Shown: positions 16,673 to 25,695, counted from the stretch's first letter. The stretch is DNA of 64,000 nt from Paenibacillus odorifer (GCF_000758725.1 NZ_CP009428.1:1364001-1428000), one strand, 5' to 3'. Numbers and translations: made by a program. The notes: generated by a model from the letters alone, not told the origin.

Positions 16673-17176
16673 ATGAAGCGAAATTCATTGGATGAAATAT
16701 ATCAGATGTATGTGATGGATATTTACCGCTATTTGCGCTCCCTTTGTGGTGATCATTATGCGGCTGAAGATTTGATGCAAGAAACCTTTTATCGCGCTTA
16801 TCTACATTTGGAGAATTGTAAAGAAGAGAAGATTAAACCATGGCTGTTCCGTGTCGCTTATAACGCCTTCGTAGATTACAAGCGAAAGGAAGGTCGCAGT
16901 ACAGTTCAGAGTGAGGATTATTTCAAAAAGCTTGCTCATCCAGATACCACAGAAAGCACACTGCTTCATCAGGAACGTTGGGAAGAGATGAGGATAGCGG
17001 TAAGTGAGCTACCGGACAATCAGAGAAATGCACTGCTGCTGCATGATTTTCATGGGCTGAGTTATCGGGAAGCATCGGACATTATGGATGTGGGCTTGTC
17101 CCAATATAAGATATTGATCTTTCGGGCCAGACAGAAGCTGCGTGAGGCAGAGCGGAGGAGAAATGAACATGAGTGA
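16673..17176 (+). CDS. ECF sigma factor, SigM-like
   Basis: 167 residues from ATG 16673, five bases after a GGGGGG ribosome site. Region 2 reads DEIYQMYVMDIYRYLRSL...AEDLMQETFYRAY, with the -10 recognition segment KPWLFRVAYNAFVDYKR. Region 4 reads LPDNQRNALLLHDFHGLSYREASDIM with a helix-turn-helix. The N-terminus and spacing resemble B. subtilis SigM, which responds to cell-envelope stress. The anti-sigma gene overlaps its 3' end by 8 nt. Likely autoregulated from an ECF-type promoter just upstream. Confidence 0.85.
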   Translation: MKRNSLDEIYQMYVMDIYRYLRSLCGDHYAAEDLMQETFYRAYLHLENCKEEKIKPWLFRVAYNAFVDYKRKEGRSTVQSEDYFKKLAHPDTTESTLLHQERWEEMRIAVSELPDNQRNALLLHDFHGLSYREASDIMDVGLSQYKILIFRARQKLREAERRRNEHE

Positions 17177-18362
17177 AGAGTTTAAGGAGAAGTTAAGAAG
17201 GTATGGCGAAGGCACTCTTGCTGATGAGGATAGGGATGAGGTTGAGCGTGAGTTAGAGAAGATGGAAGCTTACCAGGCTTATCTGGATGAACTCATGGGC
17301 GAAGAAAAGCCGGCTCCAGATGAGGAGAAGAGCATAAAATTCGGAAAGGGTAAAAGAAACAGACCCGGCAAAGAAAAAAAGATCATCCGCCGTGGCAAGT
17401 GGAAAGCACGTATATCGAATACTTTAACGGTGATTTCTGCGTTTTTGATTTTTTTGATTGTCAGCAGTATCATCACAGCGGTATTTTATAGCACTGGAGA
17501 AAGAGGAGAGACTTACCGTGATGTCGTTTCTTCCGCAATTGCTGTTTCACAGCCGAATACGATCGTCCATTTGAGTAGCGATTCCGGACCGTTTTTTAGT
17601 ATGAATCTGCAGGGTGAAATAATAAAACAAATTGGTGATGCGCGGATTAATGTTGGAGATTATTCGATGAAGTTTCTATTAGGCTGGCCTAGAATCTATA
17701 GTTATTCATGGACATATGAACGCAGTGGGACAGGTAATTACTTTATCTATCCCATTGAGAACCAGTCTGCAGAAAATAGGATGGATGACAGCAGTGAGTG
17801 GGAAAAACTAGAGAAGCTCCCTGAAGGTACGGTAGGAGAAGCCTATTTGTCTTTTGAACAATTTTTTACGACAGATGAGCTATTGAAGAAGTTTCAGCAT
17901 AAAAATCTTGAACTTTTATGGTTCGCAGCAGATACAGGTCCAAGGACACAAGAGCCAGTAATAAATGATCCCTTAGGATTTCCAAGTATGCCTATCTGGC
18001 ATGCTGATGATATGAAGGTGACACAAGAATCAAAGAAAAAGTGGGGTTGGTTTGGAGGGGTGACTAGCCGCACGAGTGTTTCTCCATCTGTTGACTCATA
18101 TGGGGATGGTGAACTGCGTAATGCGAACTTCCTTAAGACACTGCACTTAATGCAGGAGCATAAATCGATCGCCAACAAGGTAATTCCGTTTATTGATCTG
18201 GATGACTCCATTAGCTATCTGGAGAAGAACGGAGTTAGGCTGTATGGAGCTGTCGTAACCGGTCCGGTTAAAGAGTTGCTCAAGTTAAAGGAAGAAAAAT
18301 GGGTCAGTAATATTCATGTTGAAGAAGTAAGATTATGGAATTGGCAGGATAGAGAGAACTGA
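17169..18362 (+). CDS. Transmembrane anti-sigma factor, YhdL-like
   Basis: 397 residues. A cytoplasmic, highly charged N-terminus (about 90 residues) is followed by one membrane segment (TLTVISAFLIFLIVSSIITA) and a large extracytoplasmic domain resembling the sigma-regulator C-terminal region of YhdL. Start ATG 17169, about ten bases after GGAGG; ATG 17163 is also possible. The 8-nt overlap with the sigma gene implies translational coupling and stoichiometric binding. B. subtilis has a third membrane partner, YhdK; none follows here. Confidence 0.8.
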   Translation: MSEEFKEKLRRYGEGTLADEDRDEVERELEKMEAYQAYLDELMGEEKPAPDEEKSIKFGKGKRNRPGKEKKIIRRGKWKARISNTLTVISAFLIFLIVSSIITAVFYSTGERGETYRDVVSSAIAVSQPNTIVHLSSDSGPFFSMNLQGEIIKQIGDARINVGDYSMKFLLGWPRIYSYSWTYERSGTGNYFIYPIENQSAENRMDDSSEWEKLEKLPEGTVGEAYLSFEQFFTTDELLKKFQHKNLELLWFAADTGPRTQEPVINDPLGFPSMPIWHADDMKVTQESKKKWGWFGGVTSRTSVSPSVDSYGDGELRNANFLKTLHLMQEHKSIANKVIPFIDLDDSISYLEKNGVRLYGAVVTGPVKELLKLKEEKWVSNIHVEEVRLWNWQDREN

Positions 18363-18564
18363 GTTGGGATGCTAAATACTGTAGAAGGTAGTAAGCGTAA
18401 ATGATTTCTTCGTAATTACTTAATGGCAGTCGGATATGCCCTGTGTTAGTGGGGTGTACCCGGCTTTTCTGTGTGGGAGAAGTCACAGAACTTGCTTCTC
18501 GTTTAAGCAAATCGTACAATTATTTGATTATGAGATGAGTATGATAGATTAGGAGCTGAGTTAT

Positions 18565-19071
18565 ATGAAAGTAGGCGTGGTATCAGATACACATATGACA
18601 AGAATGGCTAAGTCTCTGCCCAAAGCGCTTGTTGCTGAATTCCGGAATGTAGACTTGATTCTGCATCTTGGAGATTGGGTGAGTATGGGAATCTACGATT
18701 TGTTGGCTGAATTAGCTCCAGTGGAAGGGATTGCTGGAAATAACGATGGAATAGAGATCATTGAGCGTTTCGGGGAGCGTAAGCTGCTAACGCTTGAGGG
18801 AGTCCGGATCGGAATGGTCCATGGGCATACGCCACACTCCCGCAAAGGAACGGACGGGAATGCGCTGCTTGCTTTTGCGAACGATAAGGTGGATTGTATT
18901 CTTTTTGGTCATTCGCATCAGCCTTTATTGCGGGAAGAGAATGGGATTCTGCTCTTTAATCCAGGATCGCCAACAGATAAACGACGTGAGAAACTGTATT
19001 CCTTCGGAATCTTGGATATCGAAGAGGGTAAAGTCAGTGCCCGGCATGTGTTCTACGATTCCAAAGAATAA
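18565..19071 (+). CDS. Metallophosphoesterase, YfcE/YsnB type
   Basis: 168 residues with the complete dinuclear metallophosphatase motif set: SDTH, HLGDW, GNND, VHGH and GHSHQP. The family (MJ0936/YfcE) has phosphodiesterase activity in vitro and unknown cellular substrates. AGGAGCTGAG precedes the ATG. It is followed after 102 bp by a GNAT gene. Confidence 0.88.
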   Translation: MKVGVVSDTHMTRMAKSLPKALVAEFRNVDLILHLGDWVSMGIYDLLAELAPVEGIAGNNDGIEIIERFGERKLLTLEGVRIGMVHGHTPHSRKGTDGNALLAFANDKVDCILFGHSHQPLLREENGILLFNPGSPTDKRREKLYSFGILDIEEGKVSARHVFYDSKE

Positions 19072-19173
19072 GAATAATTGTCCAAATGATCTGGCGTTCG
19101 CTCCATGGTGCACGGTACGGCTGAAATATACAATAACGTTAAAACGGCCCAAGCCGGAAAGTGAGCGCTGAGG

Positions 19174-19635
19174 ATGAACAACTATCGTATTGAACGTGCG
19201 ATCTATGATGATTTGGAACGGCTTATCCCATTGTTTGATGAGTATCGGGTATTTTATGGGGCAGTCTCTGATCTGGATGGTGCACGTGCTTTTTTATCAG
19301 ATCGATTGAAGCTGAACGAACCGGTAATCTTTATTGCGGTGGGGGGAGAAGGCGAGGAGAAAAGAGCGTGGGGCTTCACTCAGCTCTATCCCTCTTTTTC
19401 ATCGGTTTCTATGGAGCGTCTCTGGATATTGAATGATCTATATGTAACTGCGGAACTGCGAGGCCATGGGCTCGGCTCCAAGCTGCTGGAAAGTGCCAGA
19501 GCTCATGCGCTCGCTACGAATACGAAGGGCTTGTCCCTGACAACAATGACGGCGAATGTGGGGGCACAGCGCTTATATGAAGCGCATGGCTACATTCGGG
19601 ATGATGATTTTTATACCTATAACCTTTTTTTCTAA
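19174..19635 (+). CDS. GNAT N-acetyltransferase
   Basis: 153 residues. The strand LNDLYVTAELRGHGLGSKLL contains the acetyl-CoA loop (RGHGLG), followed by the C-terminal N-x-GAQRLYEAHGY typical of GNAT proteins that act on small molecules or protein N-termini. Substrate unknown. The ribosome site (CTGAGG) is close to the ATG. A HAD gene follows 33 bp later. Confidence 0.8.
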   Translation: MNNYRIERAIYDDLERLIPLFDEYRVFYGAVSDLDGARAFLSDRLKLNEPVIFIAVGGEGEEKRAWGFTQLYPSFSSVSMERLWILNDLYVTAELRGHGLGSKLLESARAHALATNTKGLSLTTMTANVGAQRLYEAHGYIRDDDFYTYNLFF

Positions 19636-19668
19636 AGCTAGAGAGAAAGACGAGTAAGGGGCGTTAAA

Positions 19669-20391
19669 GTGGATACAAGTAATAAGCTGGCAATCTTTTT
19701 TGACCTTGATGATACTTTATATGATCATTTGGTTCCATTTAAAGAAGCGGTGCGTCAAGTACTTAAACCGGATGAGAGCAGTCTGGACTTTGCGGAATTA
19801 TTTTATAAAGTAAGACATCATAGTGATGTATTATGGCCTATGTATTTACGTGGAGAAATTCCGCTGGAGGAAACTAGGGTACGCCGATTGGAGCTTGCTT
19901 TTGCAGAGTATGGTCTACAGCTTGATCGTGACCAAGCCACGGCGGTACAAGCGGCATACATTGGCCGTCAGTACACCATTCAAATGATAGATGGAGTCCG
20001 GGAGCAATTGGAAAGGTTCATTGCTGCTGGTCATAAAGTAGGCATCATTACGAATGGACCCAAAGATCATCAAATGAAAAAGATTCGCGGATTAGGTCTG
20101 GATCAGATGATCCCCGAGGAGATGATTTTTATTTCTGACGCTGTAGGTCTGGCCAAACCAGATCCGCAACTCTTTTTGCATGTAAATCAGCAGTCTGGCA
20201 CTTCACCAGACCATTCACTTTATATAGGCGATACCTGGGCTAATGATGTAGTAGGAGCGCTTGCGGCTGGCTGGAAGGTCTGCTGGTATAATCCGAGAGG
20301 CAGACAGCCGGCTACGGATCATAAGCCTAGTTATATTTTCACGAATTATAAGGAATTTAGCGAGTTGCCTTTGGTGCTGCAAAAATCTTGA
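19669..20391 (+). CDS. HAD-superfamily hydrolase (YjjG/pyrimidine-nucleotidase-like)
   Basis: 240 residues, GTG start with AAGGGG upstream. HAD motif I FFDLDDTLYD, motif II ITNGP, motif III lysine in GLAKPDP, motif IV IGDTWANDVVGA. The helical C1 cap between motifs I and II is of the YjjG/2-haloacid dehalogenase type, so a nucleotide or sugar phosphatase is likely. Its 3' untranslated region contains four regularly spaced palindromes before the shared terminator. Confidence 0.82.
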   Translation: MDTSNKLAIFFDLDDTLYDHLVPFKEAVRQVLKPDESSLDFAELFYKVRHHSDVLWPMYLRGEIPLEETRVRRLELAFAEYGLQLDRDQATAVQAAYIGRQYTIQMIDGVREQLERFIAAGHKVGIITNGPKDHQMKKIRGLGLDQMIPEEMIFISDAVGLAKPDPQLFLHVNQQSGTSPDHSLYIGDTWANDVVGALAAGWKVCWYNPRGRQPATDHKPSYIFTNYKEFSELPLVLQKS

Positions 20392-20402
20392 TCGGGAATT
20401 AA

Positions 20403-20585
20403 TTAGGGAAAAACTCCCTGAATTGAACCGGTTAGAGCGTGAAATTGAGGTTATTGGGGAATTCCTCCCTAATAAAACCTAAATAAACATGGTTATAGCC
20501 ATATTCGGGTGATTTTTAGGGAGGTTTTCCCTAATCGAAGGTTTACATTGAAAAAATCTATTGATTTTAGGGAGGAATTCCCTAA
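20403..20585. repeat. Four regularly spaced 19-bp palindromes, TTAGGGA-N5-TCCCTAA
   Basis: Copies at 20403-20421 (TTAGGGA/TCCCTGA), 20454-20472 (TTGGGGA/TCCCTAA), 20516-20534 and 20567-20585 (both perfect). Every spacer is 5 bp, and centres are 51, 62 and 51 bp apart. Flanking sequence after copies 1 and 3 is also related (AATTGAA / AATCGAA then GGTT), so this is a diverged tandem repeat. It lies between convergent genes before a bidirectional terminator. Confidence 0.9.
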
Positions 20586-20656
20586 TTATCAGGCTGCTGG
20601 GCGATGAATGGGCGATGAATATCCCTCAGCCACGCCAAAGAACCTTTATCCACAAC

Positions 20657-20709
20657 AAAAGAGCTTGCCTCCCAAAGCCAACAACGGCCTTATGGGGGCA
20701 AGCTCTTTT
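20657..20709. terminator. Bidirectional terminator
   Basis: AAAAGAGCTTGCCTCCC pairs with GGGGGCAAGCTCTTTT. It serves the HAD gene (+) and the ApbE gene (-), whose stop is four bases away. Confidence 0.88.
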
Positions 20710-20712
20710 CGT

Positions 20713-21819
20713 TTAATCAGCGAAGCTGTACGTAGGGTCAGTCAGATTCATTCTTTCTTTAATGCCTGGTGTGGCGTAGATTTTGTTGTCATCGGTAATA
20801 AAGAAAGCTTCTACATCTTCAGGTAACGACTCCAGATATTTCATACCTTCTTCGATCCCCATCAAGAACACCCCAGTGGACAAAGCATCCGCATCTGTTG
20901 CATTAGGGCTCATAATGGTCAAGCTTTTGAGACCGTTCTGAGAAGGGTAACCTGTGCGTGGATCAAGAATATGGTGATAACGAACATTGTCTTGCATAAA
21001 ATAACGTTCGTAAACACCAGAAGCATCGATGACCTCATCCGCGATTTTAATCGTTCCTAGCTGCGTGCCGCGGCTTTGGTCAGGGTCTTGCAGACCAATA
21101 TTCCAATCCGTTCCGTTTGGTTTCGTACCTAACGCAATAATACTGCTGCCGCCGAGGTTGATCATTGCACTGTTAAGGCCTTGCTCTTTTAAATAATCAG
21201 CGATACGGTCAGCAGCATACCCTTTGCCGATACCTCCAAGATCCAGTACCATATTTTCCTTCAGTAGCTTCACGGTCTTAGCAGCCTCGTCAATTTCAAC
21301 GTCCCTGTAATTGGTTAGGCTCTTGGCTGCATCGATAGCTGCTGGATCAGGGACTTTATCTCCGCCACTACCGATGTTCCAGAGGTCGATCAGCGGACCA
21401 ATCGTGGGATCGAATAGCCCGTCCATTTCTTTTGCATATTGCACGGATTGTTTTACAACATCTAAGGTCTCGTCCGAAACGACAACCGCTTCTTTTCCTG
21501 CTGCTTGATTGACTGCGTAAACCTCGCCGCCTTCTTTTGTACGGCTAAGCTCCATATCCATGCGCTCCAGCATTTGCTGGATATCATCCATATTTTTTTG
21601 GGCTACATTTTCTCCGAACACTTTGATATTCACGACCGTGTCATAGATATAAAAGGTCTGTGAGAGTGACTTGGCTTCGCCTTTTCCTGAAGCTGTTGCG
21701 CCACCCGGTGTTTCCGTCGCTTTGTCATCCTTATTTTTAGTAATTAGCCAAGCGCCGACAGCTATGACGACGATGACGATAACAACGAGGATCAACGTCG
21801 TTTTTTTGTTCTTGAACAT
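20713..21819 (-). CDS. apbE: FAD:protein FMN transferase ApbE
   Basis: 368 residues. A membrane anchor (TLILVVIVIVVIAVGAWLIT, residues 8-27) is followed by a low-complexity linker and the ApbE fold. Motifs are DLGGIGKGYAAD, the FAD-binding HHILDPRTGYPS and the metal-binding DADALSTGVFLMG. ApbE attaches FMN covalently to Ser/Thr of flavoproteins such as Rnf/Nqr or FMN-binding-domain proteins. Unlike many ApbE proteins it lacks a lipobox cysteine and seems anchored by an uncleaved helix. No flavin-acceptor gene is nearby. Confidence 0.9.
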   Translation of the reverse strand: MFKNKKTTLILVVIVIVVIAVGAWLITKNKDDKATETPGGATASGKGEAKSLSQTFYIYDTVVNIKVFGENVAQKNMDDIQQMLERMDMELSRTKEGGEVYAVNQAAGKEAVVVSDETLDVVKQSVQYAKEMDGLFDPTIGPLIDLWNIGSGGDKVPDPAAIDAAKSLTNYRDVEIDEAAKTVKLLKENMVLDLGGIGKGYAADRIADYLKEQGLNSAMINLGGSSIIALGTKPNGTDWNIGLQDPDQSRGTQLGTIKIADEVIDASGVYERYFMQDNVRYHHILDPRTGYPSQNGLKSLTIMSPNATDADALSTGVFLMGIEEGMKYLESLPEDVEAFFITDDNKIYATPGIKERMNLTDPTYSFAD

Positions 21820-21992
21820 ATTCCACCATCCATAAAGTTAGTTTCTAAAACACATTATTACTATCATACCCTAGATCAGAAGTTGATGGAAATTAATTTC
21901 ATGGCGTATTTACGTACAACTCCGTCTGCACGAAAAAAAAGCCCCGCAATCTGATTCGGAGCAACGCTGTGGATATAGAGGTAGCTATTAAG

Positions 21993-22925
21993 CTAATCTA
22001 GCATGTATTCACGGTATTTGTTTTTACGAGGATTCATTACGAAAAGGATTCCTTTGGCATAACCGCTAACGGCTTTAAAATTTCGTTTGAGAGTTTCTTT
22101 ACCTGTAAGACAGGTTAACGTCCAGATCAATGCGGCATAATTCATAGGGGGTGCTTTACGTAAGTTGAGCAGATAATAATGATTGATGGCAGTAGCTCTT
22201 GCAACAACGCCCGCCTTATCCCGAGATCCCGGCGACTCATGATGAATGATTTTCATAGCCGGGTTAATGACAAGCTTGCCATAACGGCTAGCCAAATGAG
22301 ACAAGTAAATATCCTCGGCAATGGAGTAACTTGTCATCCAGGGATAGGGTTTCATATCTTGTAATGCTGAGCGCCGGAATGACATATTACAGCCGTGAAA
22401 AAAATCCGTCTCAAAAACCTGCTCCTTCTCTCCCCAGAGGAATAGGGAGCCTGCAAACATGCTTGGGGATAATCTGCCCGGGGATCCGGACATTTGTCCG
22501 GTCAGCATGCCAAACAGCCGGCCCGGTTTGCTGCTGCGCATGCCTTTAGCCACCCCGCCTACACCTACAATTGAATCGTCCGCTGCATAAGTATCAAGTA
22601 ATCGTCGAATATATAAGGAATCATCTAATTCTGCATCATCGTCTAAATGAAGCACAATTTCAGCATTTACTAGTCCAAGTGACTCATAACGGGAAAGCCA
22701 GAGTCCCGGATTAGTCTTACGATGATATCGAAACTCAGCCTGTGGCAATTTGTTCAGTATGTTACGATAATAGGTTAATCTTTCTTCAGGAATCTCACCG
22801 TCATCCACAATCCAGAGCTCGATGGAGACATTCTCTAGCTGTGTCTGCTTGCTAATAGACTCTATGCACACTGTAAGGTCGTTTATACGGTTACGGGTAG
22901 GTATCACTATAGATACATCATGCAT
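21993..22925 (-). CDS. Family 2 glycosyltransferase
   Basis: 310 residues from ATG 22925, eight bases after GGGAG. The GT-A fold begins MHDVSIVIPTRNR; the metal-binding cluster is HLDDDAELDD, and the acceptor-side motif EDIYLSHLASRYG is present. No membrane segments apart from a weakly hydrophobic stretch near the C-terminus. Likely transfers a sugar to a cell-surface polymer or lipid; donor and acceptor unknown. It stands alone, divergent from the FrnE-like gene. Confidence 0.82.
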   Translation of the reverse strand: MHDVSIVIPTRNRINDLTVCIESISKQTQLENVSIELWIVDDGEIPEERLTYYRNILNKLPQAEFRYHRKTNPGLWLSRYESLGLVNAEIVLHLDDDAELDDSLYIRRLLDTYAADDSIVGVGGVAKGMRSSKPGRLFGMLTGQMSGSPGRLSPSMFAGSLFLWGEKEQVFETDFFHGCNMSFRRSALQDMKPYPWMTSYSIAEDIYLSHLASRYGKLVINPAMKIIHHESPGSRDKAGVVARATAINHYYLLNLRKAPPMNYAALIWTLTCLTGKETLKRNFKAVSGYAKGILFVMNPRKNKYREYMLD

Positions 22926-23058
22926 ATGGGGATCTCCCTTCGGAATTTCTGGTGTTAACTTTATTCTATCTGCCCTGAAGGGGAGCGTATATACCACTTT
23001 CGTTTACTTTTTGCTTTAGCATTCACATCTATAAATGTTATTTTAATAAAAGTTAAGT

Positions 23059-23087
23059 TTGTAATTTTGAGTTTTTAACTATATAAT
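23059..23087 (+). promoter_or_regulatory. Sigma-A promoter of the FrnE-like gene
   Basis: TTGTAA (23059-23064), 17-bp spacer, TATAAT (23082-23087), about 75 bases before the start codon. Confidence 0.6.
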
Positions 23088-23161
23088 AGTAAGCGACATA
23101 TATTTAGTTATTACTCTTATATAACAGCTACAAATTATCAATAATATTAGGAGGTTTTTTC

Positions 23162-23884
23162 GTGAGAATAGATATCTGGTCCGATTATGCATGTCCTTTT
23201 TGTTATATTGGCAAAAGACGTTTGGAGAATGCGCTAAGCCAATTCCCGAACCGTGATCAAGTAGAGGTAGTATTCCGTAGCTTTCAACTGGATCCACATG
23301 CAGAGGTAAGTACAGACAAGAGTATTCATGAGCTGCTGGCTGCCAAATACGGGATGACCGTAGAAAAAGCAAAAGCAATGAACGCACAACTAGCGGAGCA
23401 AGCTAAAGATGTGGGCTTGGAATTTAATTTTGATACAGTGAAGCATACCAACACTTTCGACAGTCACCGACTGAGTCATTTTGCAAGCACAAAGGGAAAA
23501 GGTGCAGAAATGTCCGAACGTCTGCTGCGCGCCTACTTTACGGATTCATTAAATCTTGGAGATCGCAGTGTACTGGCTTCACTCGCTGCTGAAGTAGGTC
23601 TGGATCAAGCAGAAGCTGCGGCAATGCTGGAAACGGATGCTTTTGCGAATGAGGTTAATGGCGATATTGAAGAAGGAAGCCGTCTTAATATTACCGGTGT
23701 ACCTTTCTTTGTATTCAACAATAAATATGCTTTATCTGGTGCACAACCAGGTCCTGTATTTACAGAGGTACTGGATACTGTGTGGGCGGAGGAACAAGCA
23801 GGACCAACGTTGCAAGTGGTTGGTAAGGGGAATTCTGAAGTATCTACCGATGATGGCTGCGCAGATGGATCTTGCAATATTTAA
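23162..23884 (+). CDS. DsbA-family dithiol oxidoreductase, FrnE-like
   Basis: 240 residues, GTG start with AGGAGG upstream. Thioredoxin fold with helical insertion: CPFC active site at residues 11-14 (IWSDYACPFCYIGKRRLE), and the cis-proline in ITGVPFFVFNNKYALSGAQP. No signal peptide, so cytoplasmic. FrnE proteins are linked to polyketide synthesis in Streptomyces and oxidative stress in Deinococcus; the general role is disulfide isomerase or oxidoreductase. The extra C-terminal CADGSC motif adds a second cysteine pair, as in Deinococcus FrnE. Confidence 0.85.
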   Translation: MRIDIWSDYACPFCYIGKRRLENALSQFPNRDQVEVVFRSFQLDPHAEVSTDKSIHELLAAKYGMTVEKAKAMNAQLAEQAKDVGLEFNFDTVKHTNTFDSHRLSHFASTKGKGAEMSERLLRAYFTDSLNLGDRSVLASLAAEVGLDQAEAAAMLETDAFANEVNGDIEEGSRLNITGVPFFVFNNKYALSGAQPGPVFTEVLDTVWAEEQAGPTLQVVGKGNSEVSTDDGCADGSCNI

Positions 23885-23904
23885 AGTTTGGATTCGAGTA
23901 AAAC

Positions 23905-23936
23905 AAAAGAGCTGAGGGAGCCCTCAGCTCTTTTTG
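23905..23936 (+). terminator. Intrinsic terminator after the FrnE-like gene
   Basis: AAAAGAGCTGAGGG pairs with CCCTCAGCTCTTTTT with a two-base loop. Confidence 0.9.
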
Positions 23937-23972
23937 TTTTGATAAACCTGTTCTTTTGTTGCTTCCCACACT

Positions 23973-24006
23973 CAAAAACAAGCGCTCCCGATATCCGGAA
24001 GCGCTC
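23973..24006 (-). terminator. ohyA: Intrinsic terminator after oleate hydratase
   Basis: On the minus strand GAGCGCTTCC-GGATATC-GGGAGCGCTTGTTTTTG, a stable stem followed by a T-run. Confidence 0.8.
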
Positions 24007-24022
24007 GCCGCTGATTGTGGTT

Positions 24023-25618
24023 TTATCTGAAAGATGTAACAAAGCTTGAGAATAGTGTACGTACATCGTATTGATATTGGTTGATTGGCTCGATAGGCCG
24101 TTCGATACCAAGTAGAGTATATACCGCAATTCTCGCTGCTCTTACGGAGTATTCTTCAGTGAATACAACGTCATCTGGAATTTCACAGAATTGTCCAATA
24201 AAGGCCAGGTTTGTGGAACCCTCAGGGACAACTTTTGGTCGGTCACTATTGAGTCTAGGCATGAACTGAGAAGTGATATAAGGCATCATGCAAGGAATAC
24301 AGTTGGCGGTAGCCATGATCTCGTCCTTATGTTCTTCAAAGTGAAGATGACCGATCAATTCTTGCATGATTTCTTCGCCGGTACAATCACACATTCTCTT
24401 TTTCACAAAATCCCCAACTTTGTCTGGATACAGTCCGTAACCCCAGAACACTTTAACATGCTCAGGCTGATTGCGGAAATGCGGTTGGTAAGCCAGTACA
24501 ACGGACATAAACCAGCTCGAATCCTTAAATGTGACCAAAGCGCCTGTGCCGGCACGGTTACGTGTGAATTTTTCCATCAGATCGAAGAATTTGGAGTCAT
24601 GGAAAGTTACAGTAAAGGACTCCCATTTCGAACCGTCTACATGATCATCGAACGAAGAAGGATTGCCAAGACTTGGTTTCTTGGAAGCGATGTTTTCCCA
24701 TAATTTCCACGAGCTTCCCTTGCCGTTAAGGCGTGGAGCAGAAGTCATAGAGCCAAGGCTGGAGCCTTCGGTCATAGAACCGTTTGTGATAATTACGAGA
24801 TCATCTTCTTTTACATCAATCACATCTTTGACACCTTCGCGCACTACATTCATTTGGGTTACGGTAATTCCGTCACCTTTTTTGAACTGCAGATCAGTAA
24901 CTGTACATTTCAGTGTGAAATCGACACCGAATGGTTCAAGATATTTGTGCAAAGGCAGAATGATGGAATCATATTGGTTATAAGGAGTGCGAGTTACACC
25001 TTCCAGTGTTTGAATTCTTGGGAATTCATGGAAGAAACGCAGCATATATCTTTTAAACTCTACAGCGCTGTGCCAAGGTTGGAATGCAAAAGTAGTAGCC
25101 CACATATACCAGAAGTTTGTTGTGAAAAAGTGAGGGGCGAACCAGTCGTTGATACGCGCTTTACCCATTTTATCTTCTGGTGTAATAATCAGCTTGCCCA
25201 TAGCGAGACGATCAGCCATATCAAAACCCATGGACAATACATCTTCTACTTTGCCGTCTTTATTTACAAGTCTGGCGTTTGAGTGTGTTGGATTAGCGGT
25301 ATCAAAAGCAATAATTTCATCCCGCACAGACAACCCCGGACGGTCGACAGAAGGAATCGTTGTTAATAGTTCCCAGAGATTCTCATAAGCTTCATCGTTG
25401 AGCATACGGCCGCCGCGGACAACGTAACCATGTTCAGCGTCACCTGCGCCGTCATTGCTACCACCAAGAATCTTCATCTCTTCAATAATGTGAATGTTTT
25501 GTCCCGGAAAATCACAGTCTCTGACCAGGTAAGCAGCGCCCGCTAGGGATGCAATTCCGCCACCGACAAAATAAACCTGTCTATTACCGTACTCTTTTTT
25601 CACAATGGTCGCCTCCAA
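24023..25618 (-). CDS. ohyA: Oleate hydratase (myosin-cross-reactive antigen family)
   Basis: 531 residues, within the family range. The FAD-binding Rossmann motif VGGGIASLAGAAYL is near residues 18-31. GGSNDGAGD and RGGRMLNDEAYENLW follow, the latter carrying the presumed catalytic glutamate (E79). FFTTNFWYMWATTFAFQPWH forms the substrate pocket. The enzyme adds water to the cis-9 double bond of oleic acid, giving 10-hydroxystearate, usually as detoxification of antimicrobial unsaturated fatty acids. A TetR-family gene lies immediately upstream on the same strand. An inverted pair of ACACTCT motifs lies in its promoter region. Confidence 0.92.
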   Translation of the reverse strand: MEATIVKKEYGNRQVYFVGGGIASLAGAAYLVRDCDFPGQNIHIIEEMKILGGSNDGAGDAEHGYVVRGGRMLNDEAYENLWELLTTIPSVDRPGLSVRDEIIAFDTANPTHSNARLVNKDGKVEDVLSMGFDMADRLAMGKLIITPEDKMGKARINDWFAPHFFTTNFWYMWATTFAFQPWHSAVEFKRYMLRFFHEFPRIQTLEGVTRTPYNQYDSIILPLHKYLEPFGVDFTLKCTVTDLQFKKGDGITVTQMNVVREGVKDVIDVKEDDLVIITNGSMTEGSSLGSMTSAPRLNGKGSSWKLWENIASKKPSLGNPSSFDDHVDGSKWESFTVTFHDSKFFDLMEKFTRNRAGTGALVTFKDSSWFMSVVLAYQPHFRNQPEHVKVFWGYGLYPDKVGDFVKKRMCDCTGEEIMQELIGHLHFEEHKDEIMATANCIPCMMPYITSQFMPRLNSDRPKVVPEGSTNLAFIGQFCEIPDDVVFTEEYSVRAARIAVYTLLGIERPIEPINQYQYDVRTLFSSFVTSFR

Positions 25619-25636
25619 GTAGTTGTTTAAATAATC

Positions 25637-25695
25637 ACACTCTTAATGTAAACCAACTCCTATTTTGAAGGTATAATCAAACTCTTTAGAGTGTC
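25637..25695. promoter_or_regulatory. Possible operator in the oleate hydratase promoter region
   Basis: ACACTCTTAA (from 25638) and its inverted counterpart TTAGAGTGT (to 25694) flank 38 bp of AT-rich promoter sequence. The second element contains the perfect palindrome ACTCTTTAGAGT (25681-25692). A TetR-family gene is adjacent. Binding is not shown. Confidence 0.4.

Noticed and set aside
18363..18564. Small RNA or terminator between the anti-sigma gene and the phosphodiesterase
   Set aside because: A 7-bp TTCTGTG/CACAGAA stem and a GGCA/TGCC stem are present, but there is no T-run, promoter or conserved motif.
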